A stretch of DNA of 64,000 nt, taken from the NCBI RefSeq assembly GCF_049860805.1, contig NZ_CP187555.1, positions 4,774,001-4,838,000 on the forward strand, read 5' to 3'. Numbering within the stretch: position 1 is the first letter of the stretch; each line of letters starts with the position of its first letter. The notes under the pieces are model-generated. The model was not told the DNA's origin. It made no database searches and was given only the letters and a program-made list of their open reading frames with translations. The translations under genes were made by a program, and so were the position numbers. This stretch comes from Parabacteroides sp900760525 (GTDB lineage: Bacteria; Bacteroidota; Bacteroidia; Bacteroidales; Tannerellaceae). Below, in pieces: positions 8,460 to 17,092 of the stretch.

Positions 8460-8493
8460 ATGACTAACGAAAACGTACGTTTAAATTCGTCAT
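8460..8493. promoter_or_regulatory. Mpi-type recombination site A of an invertible promoter
   Basis: A 34-bp imperfect palindrome from ATGAC to GTCAT with core AAACGTACGT (8471-8480), which fits the ARACGTWCGT consensus of the inverted repeats used by Mpi-type serine recombinases in Bacteroides. It shares 29 of 34 positions with site B; because the site is near-palindromic it can also align in inverted orientation. Confidence 0.65.
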
Positions 8494-8503
8494 ATTTTCG
8501 CTA

Positions 8504-8533
8504 CAAAAATAGGCATTCCTTTTTAACCTCCAA
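8504..8533 (-). promoter_or_regulatory. Invertible promoter, currently facing away from DUF6383 gene A (OFF)
   Basis: On the minus strand TTG (8531-8533), a spacer of exactly 19 bp and TATTTTTG (8504-8511) make a perfect Bacteroidales promoter. It lies between recombination sites A and B and points leftward, away from the gene at 8775. Inversion between the sites would turn it toward that gene. Confidence 0.65.
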
Positions 8534-8644
8534 CTATTTCTTGCAAGAAATTTTCTATTTCTATGTCCTTTCTTATCAACATGATAGCATAACGAGTACA
8601 AAAATCGCCCTTCTTGATACGAAGTACAAAGGTCGCGAAAAAAA

Positions 8645-8678
8645 ATGACTAAAAAAAACGTACGTTTTAGCTCGTCAT
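8645..8678. promoter_or_regulatory. Mpi-type recombination site B of an invertible promoter
   Basis: A 34-bp imperfect palindrome from ATGAC to GTCAT with core AAACGTACGT at 8656-8665. With site A it brackets about 150 bp containing the promoter at 8504-8533. It ends 96 bp before the start codon of DUF6383 gene A. Confidence 0.65.
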
Positions 8679-8774
8679 TATACAGGAATTAAGAAAAACG
8701 GCTGAAAGACAGCTGTTTCAAAGAATGATATTATAGATTCAATATACATTATTATTAATTAAACATTTTAGATT

Positions 8775-11700
8775 ATGAACAAAAGATTTTCTACTCTTTT
8801 GGCTGCCGCTCTGGTAGCAGGTAGTTCTTTTTCAGTTCAAGCTGCATCAAGTGATGAAGCTGCTTTGAAAGAAAGCTTGGAAAAGTATTACCAATTGAAA
8901 ACAGCAAATGGTAATAGCGAGAAACTGCTCGTTATTGGACATGGTGAAACCCGTGACTCTTTGGCTCTTTGGTCTACAGATAAAATTGAGACACTTGAAA
9001 GCCTTAACGAAACATTATGGCGTGCTGAATTTACTCCGGTAAAGGCTTCAAACGGAGCGATTGTGCAGTACGAAATGCGTTTGTATAATAAGGTAGGAAA
9101 CCGTCAGTTGGTTTTGAGTACAGCGCTTGCACAACCGGGTAAAACATTCTACAAATCTCCGGCTGCTATCATCGGTGGTGAAGGGTTGGATAAGTGGACA
9201 TTAACGAAAGAGGAATATGACGCTTTATCAACTATTAAGAATCAGAATTTCACTTTTAGTGAATACATTTATTCCCGACTCACAGATAAGACTACCAAGT
9301 ATAGATTGGCTATCAAAGGGGGATGAGATCAAATTCCAATCTGTTGTTTCAGAAGAACAGAAAGGGCAACCTGTAGGTATTCTTTCATTCCCCACTGAAA
9401 CGGGCGTAGAAGACTTTAAAGCGACAGCAGCTTTGAGAAAAGGTTCTTGGGCTCTAAAAGCCGAAGAACTGAATACTAAAGGCAATGATGGCTTTACTCT
9501 TTCTTTCTCTAAAGATGTAGTTAATAACAAATATGCAAACCCGTTCTCTGCTTATACTTTGCACGCAACAACAGAGCCTATCTATTCTGCTGCTACTTAC
9601 AAAGGTGATTATGCAGAGGCTTTGGCTGGCGTAAAGGCTGCATACCAACAGTTAGATGATTTGAAGGCTGCTTTGAAAGGCTATATTGATGGCACGGACG
9701 AAGCTATTACTTATCTGAAAACTACAGGTAACACAGGTGCAACAAAAGCTACAGCTGGTTCTCTGATTCCTAACCAGTCTGATTTAGATTTGGCTGGTGG
9801 AGAAGTGGATGCTAACATTGTTGTTTTGGCGGACGCTGCTGATGTGAAAACTAAGATAGATGCAGCAAAAACTAAGATGGTTGCTTTAGCTGCTGTTGAG
9901 ATTGAAGCAGGAAAAAAATTGGCTGCTGACAATACTGCTTTGAAAGAATTCCAAACAGCTACCAAAGCCGTTTTGGATGCTATGGATAAGTTGATCAAAG
10001 ACACTAAAGCCAACGTTGACGCTGTTGATAAGGTTATGCAGGCTTGGATGGTTCCGGCTAACATTGATGCTGATATCAAATGGGCAACAGAAAGTGAACT
10101 GACTGCTCTGACAACTCTCAATAGTGCAAACTTCAAGACTACAACTACAAAAAGTTCAGGGATTCCTGCTGAAGATGCTGCTCTTGGTGATTGGATCACA
10201 TACTTGACAACGAAAGCAACAAAAGATGAATTAGCAAAAGCTGCTTGGAACGAAAAAGGGTATTATGCTTTGGCTATTGCCGATTCTACAATCAAAGAAA
10301 AACAGGCTTATTTGACTGTAGATACTAACTATGTGGCAGAGAAAGAACAGTATCTTACTTTTGCAACAGATACATTGATTTCGGCAACAATAAAAAAAGA
10401 AGGTAAAGATGTTAAGGTCTTAGTTTCTCCCCTAAACACTCATATTCGCAAGTATGCGTTCCGCTTGGCTGTGGCAACTAATACTATCGCAACTGCCGAT
10501 TCTATCGTGATCAATACATATTCTCCGGTGGTAAATGAAGAAAACAACAATTATTACGCTGATGTGAATGGCTTCGTAAAATATAGCGATCCTGCACGTG
10601 TTGTTATCCGGACATTAGGCAAAGGCCGTGAAATCTCTATCGCTACAAGTAAAGAAGATGATGCAGCTAAGAACACAAAAATCACTTTCGCAATGCCTCC
10701 GTATGCAGACTTCGAAGAAGGTGAAGTATTCTTTGTTAAGAGCATGAAAGATGCAGACAAGGGTGGTTTCCGTGTAGTATCTTATGATGGAACATTTAAT
10801 ACATCATTAGTAAAAGAAAGTAAGGTTTCGGCTTCTGTTCCTGCAACTCAGTGGTTTGTTAAGAAAGCAGATGCTGCTACTCATACTTATACAATTGCCA
10901 ATCGCGATAAAGATCAGAAAATCGTAAATGCAGGAAAAGTATATGTAATCGATGCAGAAAAGCGTATCTATACAACTGCTGCAAAAGACACATTCCAGGT
11001 TGTGGAAATTGCAAACTTGAAAGAAGATGAAAATCTGGGTTACAAATATCTGACTAATGAAGAACAGATTTTGAAATCTTTCGTCTTGACAGCTAAGAAC
11101 TATGCTAATCCGGAAGCTTATTATCTGACAGTTGGTGCAGACTCTGCTGTTGTAGTTACTCCGAACGCAGACGAGGCTATGTCTTTGATCGTAAAAGTTC
11201 CGACTACTGCCGACACTAAACTGAATGACGAATCTATCCTGACTCGTGCATTCAATCTGGTCACAGTATATAAGAAAGATACTTGTTATCTGACTTCTGT
11301 TGATGGTATGCTGTTGATTACAACAAAAGCTAATGCAAATACTCTGAAATTCAGAAGAGTAAACGATAATGCTGATGAATATGAAGTATTGGTTAATGGA
11401 AACGAAGGTAAATTGTCTATTAATCAAGATGGTGAAGGTGTAAAGGTTGCTATGGCAGAGGCTACTTCTTATGTATTCAATCTGGCAGAAGAAGTAACAG
11501 AGATCTATAAGAACTTTGAAACTGAAGGAGTCAAGAACGTAATCATCTCTTTGGATGGTGACGAAGCTTCTAAAGTAACAGCTGTTAAACCGTTCGCTGT
11601 AATCAAACGTACTGGTCTGGAACTGAAAGCGGCTACAGACAACGACTTCGTACTGGGTCTGGATACTGCTTATATCAATCGTGCAAACAACTATCGCTAT

Positions 11701-12342
11701 GCTTACTACATCACAAAGCCAATCGATGTTGAAAAGGTTGGTTCCTTCGATGAAAAAGCATACATGGTTAGCTACAATGACTCTATCGATTGCAGCAATG
11801 ATACAGTTCAATATACTCAGGACGGTCTGACTCGTATCGGTTTCGTTCACGCAAACCGCGTTGAAGCATTTAATAACGATTCTTTGGCTATCAGTAAAGT
11901 GGCTCCTGAAATTAATGACACTATAGATGTTGTTAAGTATCAGGGTATCACTCCTGCTACTTGGGCATTTGCTATTGAAAGTGACGGTGTATATCGTATT
12001 GAAACAAAAGCGGATGACAATGGTAACAAATATGTAAGCTACCTGAATGGTATTCTGGTATTAGGTAATAAAGAACAAGCTCAACTGTTCAATGTCAACG
12101 ATACAGACTTGACACCGACAGACAACGAAAAGATCGCAACATCCGAAGTAACCGTTATCGCTGGCGAAGGTCAGGTAACGATTGCAGGTGCTGCCGGTAA
12201 GAAAGTTGTAGTAAGCAATGTTCTCGGCCAGGTAGTAGCTAACACAGTTATCGCTTCCGACAACGCTGTTATCGCTGCTCCTCAGGGTGTAGTCGTAGTA
12301 GCTGTTGAAGGCGAAGAAGCTGTTAAAGCTATCATTAAATAA
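8775..12342 (+). pseudogene. DUF6383 surface protein A, interrupted by a frameshift
   Basis: The gene starts at ATG 8775 (MNKRFSTLLAAALVAGS signal peptide, cleavage near VQAA) and reads 183 codons to a TGA at 9324-9326. The second frame carries the rest, from about 9319 to 12342. Removing one G from the GGGGG run at 9318-9322 joins both into one protein of about 1188 residues. The body is repetitive, rich in Ala, Thr and Lys, with no recognised catalytic motif. The last ~70 residues (from VTVIAGEG to AIIK) are the DUF6383 domain, nearly identical to that of gene B. The signal peptide is also nearly identical; the middle differs. It could be a pseudogene, a phase-variable gene (G-run slippage), or use +1 frameshifting at GGG GGA UGA. 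Transcription is probably controlled by the invertible promoter upstream. Confidence 0.75.
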
Positions 12343-12352
12343 TTAAGGATAT

Positions 12353-12512
12353 TATAATCAAATAATTCTAATCAGATCGCGCGGATAATAATCCAATTAC
12401 CCTGTGACAGGCGAACAAGCGATCAGATTTAATATTAATAATACTAAAGTAATGAAATTAAAAGTTCGACTGCTTTTCCCTCTGTGAAGACCGGATGGCA
12501 GGCACAAAACAA
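12353..12512 (+). ncRNA. Structured 3' UTR RNA of DUF6383 gene A
   Basis: This begins 11 nt after the stop codon and matches 41561-41713 behind gene B. Stems here: P1 GATCGC (12375-12380) with GCGATC (12419-12424); P2 GGAT with ATCC (12383-12394); P3 CCTG with CAGG (12401-12411); P4 CTGC (12470-12473) with GCAG (12498-12501). The single-stranded blocks AATTACCCTGYGACAGG, GCGAACA and the TTTAATATTAATAATACTAAAG linker are conserved in both copies, while P1 and P2 change sequence but keep pairing. I know no named RNA family with this pattern. Confidence 0.6.
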
Positions 12513-12550
12513 GCCCCGACAGTATTCGTGCTGCCGGGGCTTCGTTGTTA
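12513..12550 (+). terminator. Terminator after DUF6383 gene A
   Basis: GCCCCGACAG (12513-12522) pairs with CTGCCGGGGC (12531-12540) with one mismatch, followed by a T-rich stretch. The equivalent hairpin behind gene B has a different but still paired sequence. Confidence 0.7.
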
Positions 12551-12561
12551 TATAAATTGAA

Positions 12562-13140
12562 TTATTTTAAAAGTTCTCTGTTACCGTCATTCTTCAAAAC
12601 TTTCATCTGCTGAATAGCAATCTGATTGAGTTTAATCAATCGTTCACCCTGCGGAATACCTTGGTCGACGAATACTGCATTCTGGTTTTCCATATTCGAG
12701 AGACAAATCAGTTCATTGATAGAGGCATAGTCACGTATATTTCCTTTGAGGTCGGGATGTTGTTCACGTCACATCTTGGCGGTTTTCCCAAACATGGCAA
12801 CATTAAGTGTATCAGCTTCATCGGCATAAATAATGCTGGCTTGTTTTGTTGTTACCTCGGTAGGGATAAGGTTTTGCTTTATGGCATCAGTATGGATGCG
12901 GTAGTTTATTTTGGATAGCTCACGTTTGGCTGTCCAACCAAGTTGGGCTTGTTCTGTATGTTCAATCCATTTTGTCGGTGAAAGAGTAAATGCATTCAAC
13001 CCCGCTTCTTTTTTTAACCCCTCGAATTCGATGGGATTAAAATGAGGGTTATACAAACTTTCCCAAATACCTAAATATTCTATAGTATTTTTCCAATATT
13101 CCTTATCCCTATTTGTAGGTATTTTTCCCAGTTTAACATC
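12562..13140 (-). pseudogene. KilA-N domain protein remnant
   Basis: The minus frame encodes IEYLGIWESLYNPHFNPIEF and FTLSPTKWIE, then jumps directly to LGWTAKRELSKINYRIHTDA, and ends near 12562. These blocks match the middle and C-terminal parts of Bacteroidales KilA-N domain proteins (DNA-binding, phage or plasmid origin), but the segment between SPTKWIE and LGW (about 60 residues in intact relatives, from memory) is missing. A TGA at about 12769 replaces the Trp codon in KMWREQHPD. The N-terminus fades out near 13140 without a start. It is decayed and has no sign of being functional. Confidence 0.6.
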
Positions 13141-13181
13141 CCTCGTCCCTTACAATCGTTTTCAGATAGGGGGAAAAGACG

Positions 13182-13189
13182 TATCTTTG
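13182..13189 (+). promoter_or_regulatory. Probable -7 element of the pfl operon promoter
   Basis: TATCTTTG lies 33 bp upstream of the pflB ATG. No convincing TTG is found at the -33 position, so the promoter may need an activator or be weaker than consensus. Confidence 0.4.
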
Positions 13190-13221
13190 CGCGCCTAAAC
13201 CGAAATAGACAAGATAAGCTT

Positions 13222-15462
13222 ATGAAGTTTGAAAACGAGAACTGGGCGCAGTTCAAAGGAGAAACCTGGAAAAAGGAGATCAACGTAAGAGACTTTATCC
13301 AGAACAATTACAAACCTTACGACGGAGATGATTCCTTCCTCGTATCCTCTTCGGAGAAAACGAAGAAAGTGTGGAACAAATTGACCGAAATGTTTAAGGT
13401 TGAAAGGGAAAAAGGAGTATACGACGCCGAAACAAAACTTCCGCAGGGGATCGACACATACGGACCCGGTTACATCGATAAGGAGAACGAGGTAATCGTC
13501 GGTTTGCAAACAGACGCCCCATTGAAACGCGGTATCTTCCCGAAAGGTGGCATCCGCATGGTCGAAAACAGCTTGGAAGCCTACGGCTATCATCTGGACC
13601 CGATGACAAAAGAAATCTTCACCAAATACAGAAAAACGCATAACGAAGGTGTTTTCTCTGCTTATACGGACGAAATGGTGGCCGCACGCCGTTCTGCCAT
13701 CATCACCGGGCTGCCTGATGCCTATGGACGCGGACGTATCATCGGTGACTACCGCCGTGTGCCTCTGTACGGGACCCAGATCCTGATTGAAGAAAAGAAA
13801 CGTTTCCAGAAACGTCTCGACATCCAGGAACTGACGGAAGAAATCATTCAGAGCCGGGAGGAGATAACGGAACAGATCAAGGCGCTGAAGGCATTTGAAA
13901 AGATGTGTGCCGGTTATGGTTTCGACGTGACGCGTCCGGCAAAGGATGCCCGCGAAGCCGTACAGTTCCTGTATCTGGCTTACCTGGCTGCCGTAAAGGA
14001 TCAGGACGGAGCGGCTATGTCTCTCGGACGTACTTCTACTTTTCTCGATATCTATATCGAAAAAGATATCCGTGAAGGCAAGCTGACGGAAGAGGAAGCA
14101 CAGGAGTTGATCGACCAGTTTATCATCAAACTGCGTATCGTCCGTTTCCTGCGTACGCCGGAATATAACGACCTCTTTTCCGGTGATCCGGTTTGGGTGA
14201 CCGAATCGCTGGGCGGACAGGGTGTGGATGGTCGCTCGTTGGTGACAAAGACGTCTTACCGCTACCTGCATACCCTGTATAACCTCGGCCCGGCACCCGA
14301 ACCCAACCTGACGGTGCTTTGGTTCAACAATGCACCGGACAACTGGAAAAACTTCTGCGCGAAAGTATCTATCGATACCTCTGCCATTCAGTACGAGAAC
14401 GATGACCTGATGCGTCCGGATTATGGCGACGATTACGGTATCGCCTGCTGTGTGTCTCCGATGAAGATCGGTAAGCAGATGCAGTATTTCGGGGCGCGCG
14501 CGAACCTGGCCAAGTGCCTGTTGTATGCGATCAATGGCGGACGTGACGAGAAATCGGGCGTGCAGGTGGCTCCCCGTTTCGAACCGGTCACCAGCGAATA
14601 CCTGGATTACGACGAAGTAATGGAGAAATACGAGCAGATGATGCGCTGGCTGGCTAAAGTCTATGTCAATGCACTGAAGATTATCCATTATATGCACGAT
14701 AAATATGCGTATGAAGCATTCGAAATGGGACTCCATGACGGAGATGTGCAGCGTATCCGCGCAACCGGTATCGCCGGCCTTTCTATCGTTGCCGACTCGC
14801 TGGCTGCCATACGCGACACAAAAGTGAAAGTGATCCGCGACGAACGCGGCTTAGCTGTCGATTTCGAACGCGAAGGCGAATATGTGCCTTTCGGGAACAA
14901 CGACGACCGTACGGACAGCATTGCTGTCGATATTACCGAGAAGTTCATGGAATACCTGCGCCAGCACCAGACCTATCGCAAAGCTACGCCGACACAGTCT
15001 GTCCTGACGATCACTTCAAACGTAGTTTACGGAAAGAAAACGGGAACGACTCCCGACGGCCGTCCGGGTGGTACGCCGTTCGCCCCGGGAGCCAACCCGA
15101 TGAACGGACGCGATACGAAAGGGGCTGTCGCTGCTCTGGCTTCTGTGGCCAAGCTGCCTTTTCAGCATGCGCATGACGGTATTTCCTATACTTTTGCCGT
15201 TTCACCGGCTACATTGGGTAAGGAACGCGATATTCAGGTGAACAACTTAGTGAGTCTGTTGGATGGTTATTTCACTCCCGATGGCGGACAACATCTGAAT
15301 GTGAATGTGTTCGACAAAGACTTGCTGTTAGATGCGATGGAGCACCCGGAAAAATATCCGCAGCTTACGATCCGTGTTTCAGGCTATGCCGTCAACTTCG
15401 TGAAACTGACACGCGAACAGCAGCTTGATGTCATCTCGCGCACTATCAACAGCCAGCTATAA
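13222..15462 (+). CDS. pflB: Formate C-acetyltransferase (pyruvate formate-lyase)
   Basis: 746 residues, typical length. It converts pyruvate and CoA to acetyl-CoA and formate in anaerobic metabolism, using a glycyl radical. The catalytic cysteine pair is seen in GIACCVSPM (C409-C410), and the glycyl radical loop RVSGYAV (Gly721) sits near the C-terminus, so both active-site elements are intact. The start MKFENENWAQF is the usual N-terminus. The activase gene pflA follows after 12 bp, so the two are co-transcribed. Cytoplasmic. Confidence 0.96.
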   Translation: MKFENENWAQFKGETWKKEINVRDFIQNNYKPYDGDDSFLVSSSEKTKKVWNKLTEMFKVEREKGVYDAETKLPQGIDTYGPGYIDKENEVIVGLQTDAPLKRGIFPKGGIRMVENSLEAYGYHLDPMTKEIFTKYRKTHNEGVFSAYTDEMVAARRSAIITGLPDAYGRGRIIGDYRRVPLYGTQILIEEKKRFQKRLDIQELTEEIIQSREEITEQIKALKAFEKMCAGYGFDVTRPAKDAREAVQFLYLAYLAAVKDQDGAAMSLGRTSTFLDIYIEKDIREGKLTEEEAQELIDQFIIKLRIVRFLRTPEYNDLFSGDPVWVTESLGGQGVDGRSLVTKTSYRYLHTLYNLGPAPEPNLTVLWFNNAPDNWKNFCAKVSIDTSAIQYENDDLMRPDYGDDYGIACCVSPMKIGKQMQYFGARANLAKCLLYAINGGRDEKSGVQVAPRFEPVTSEYLDYDEVMEKYEQMMRWLAKVYVNALKIIHYMHDKYAYEAFEMGLHDGDVQRIRATGIAGLSIVADSLAAIRDTKVKVIRDERGLAVDFEREGEYVPFGNNDDRTDSIAVDITEKFMEYLRQHQTYRKATPTQSVLTITSNVVYGKKTGTTPDGRPGGTPFAPGANPMNGRDTKGAVAALASVAKLPFQHAHDGISYTFAVSPATLGKERDIQVNNLVSLLDGYFTPDGGQHLNVNVFDKDLLLDAMEHPEKYPQLTIRVSGYAVNFVKLTREQQLDVISRTINSQL

Positions 15463-15474
15463 TTTTCAATTAAA

Positions 15475-16197
15475 ATGCTGGGACGTATACATTCATTAGA
15501 GAGTTTCGGGACCGTTGACGGTCCCGGAATTCGTTTTGTCGTTTTTATGCAGGGTTGTCCGCTTCGTTGCCTGTATTGTCACAATCCGGATACCTGGGAG
15601 GTGAAGCGTGAGACGCCTTATCAGTTGGAGCCTGAAGCCTTGCTTGCCGAAGTGCTGCGTTATAAGAATTTTATAGCTAAAGGCGGTGTTACCGTGACCG
15701 GTGGCGAACCTTTGTTGCAACCTGATTTCCTCAAAGCGTTTTTCCGCCTTTGCCGCGGGAACGGCATTCATACGGCGTTGGACACTTCCGGTTATATCTG
15801 TTCCGGGAAAGCTTTGGAAGTCCTTGAATATGTCGATCTGGTTCTATTGGACATCAAGACGATCGATGCCGCACTGCATCCCCGCCTGACGGCTGTAAAA
15901 CTCGATAACACCTTGTGTTTTCTCGATGAACTGGAGAAACGCGGCATTCCCGTTTGGATTCGCCATGTGATCGTGCCCGGTCTGACGGATAATGATGAAG
16001 CCCTGAACAAGCTGGCGGAATATATCAGTTCATATAAGGTGGTTCAGAAAGCCGAACTACTGCCTTATCATACAATGGGCGCCTATAAATATGAAGCCCA
16101 GGGCCTGGATTATAAACTGAAAGACGTGGAACCCCTTTCTGCCGAACGGTTGGCTAATGCTAAAGCAATCTTTCGGAAACACGGAATAACCGTGTAA
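15475..16197 (+). CDS. pflA: Pyruvate formate-lyase-activating enzyme (radical SAM)
   Basis: 240 residues. The radical-SAM cluster motif CPLRCLYC (Cys28, Cys32, Cys35) binds the 4Fe-4S cluster, and the GGEPLLQ block of the SAM site follows. It generates the glycyl radical on PflB with S-adenosylmethionine and an electron donor. Located 12 bp downstream of pflB in an operon. No strong terminator is visible after it. Confidence 0.95.
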   Translation: MLGRIHSLESFGTVDGPGIRFVVFMQGCPLRCLYCHNPDTWEVKRETPYQLEPEALLAEVLRYKNFIAKGGVTVTGGEPLLQPDFLKAFFRLCRGNGIHTALDTSGYICSGKALEVLEYVDLVLLDIKTIDAALHPRLTAVKLDNTLCFLDELEKRGIPVWIRHVIVPGLTDNDEALNKLAEYISSYKVVQKAELLPYHTMGAYKYEAQGLDYKLKDVEPLSAERLANAKAIFRKHGITV

Positions 16198-16513
16198 GGG
16201 GTATTCCTGCGACACATGAAGAAAGCCATGCGCTGCAAACGAGCAAAAAGCCCGCTGAATATATATACAAACTTGCCCTTCTCATATTCAACTGTTTTTA
16301 ATGGTTTTCCCAAAGATAGCGATTAAAGAATAGCAGCGTATAATTATAAGGTACTTTAACTGGTTCCTGATATGATAGGATCGTTTTTGATAAGTTCCCA
16401 TCTATCGGCAGATAAAAATTATCAATTTGAAAAATTCTTTCAATCAGTATCTTACGGCTTAACTTTGCATCGTAATCAAAAAAATAGTAGTAACAAATTA
16501 AATAGTAAAAATC
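16198..16513. other. Intergenic region between pflA and ahpC
   Basis: It holds a TAACTTTG box at 16460-16467 that is the likely -7 element of the ahpC promoter (no clear -33). On the minus strand a TATCTTTG box (16311-16318) precedes a 41-codon frame (16160-16285) with a lipoprotein-like signal; its reality is doubtful. Nothing else is recognised. Confidence 0.4.
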
Positions 16514-17080
16514 ATGGAACCTATTATCAATTCACAAGTACCCGAGTTCAAAGTTCAAGCTTTTCAGAATGGTAATTTCAAAACAGTAAGCAACGAAGAT
16601 ATCAAAGGCAAATGGGCCATCTTCTTTTTCTATCCTGCCGATTTTACATTCGTATGTCCGACCGAGTTGGTTGACATGGCTGACAAGTATGCCAAATTCC
16701 AGGAAATGGGTGTCGAAATATATTCAGTAAGCACAGACTCACACTTTGTACACAAAGCATGGCATGATGCTTCCGAAACCATCCGTAAGATCAAATATCC
16801 GATGTTGGCAGACCCGACAGGCGCTTTGAGTCGTGCATTCGGTGTGATGATCGAAGAAGAGGGTATGGCTTATCGCGGCACGTTCCTGGTAAATCCGGAA
16901 GGTAAGATCAAGATTGCTGAAATCCACGATAACGGTATCGGCCGTAACGCAGACGAATTGCTTCGTAAAGTTGAAGCTGCCCAGTTCGTAGCTTCCCACC
17001 CGAACGAAGTTTGTCCTGCAAAATGGAAGAAAGGCGAAGCTACCTTGAAGCCGAGCATTGACTTGGTAGGTAAGATCTAA
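16514..17080 (+). CDS. ahpC: Alkyl hydroperoxide reductase subunit C (2-Cys peroxiredoxin)
   Basis: 188 residues. The peroxidatic cysteine is in FTFVCPTE (Cys48) and the resolving cysteine in EVCPAKW (Cys167), so it is a typical 2-Cys AhpC. It reduces hydrogen peroxide and organic peroxides in the cytoplasm using electrons from AhpF, encoded 12 bp downstream. In Bacteroides this pair is OxyR-controlled; I did not identify an OxyR site here. Confidence 0.96.
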   Translation: MEPIINSQVPEFKVQAFQNGNFKTVSNEDIKGKWAIFFFYPADFTFVCPTELVDMADKYAKFQEMGVEIYSVSTDSHFVHKAWHDASETIRKIKYPMLADPTGALSRAFGVMIEEEGMAYRGTFLVNPEGKIKIAEIHDNGIGRNADELLRKVEAAQFVASHPNEVCPAKWKKGEATLKPSIDLVGKI

Positions 17081-17092
17081 CTTTCGATTATC

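Noticed and set aside
8445..8648. 67-codon plus-strand frame in the invertible segment
   Set aside because: It spans recombination site A and most of the invertible segment, ends inside site B, and has no coding signature.
10807..11850. 347-codon minus-strand frame inside DUF6383 gene A
   Set aside because: Low-complexity Ser/Cys/Ile/Phe sequence that mirrors the Ala/Thr/Lys-rich sense strand; no start context.
13195..14736. 513-codon minus-strand frame opposite pflB
   Set aside because: Antisense shadow of a highly conserved gene; composition is odd (many His, Phe, Gln) and no domain is seen.
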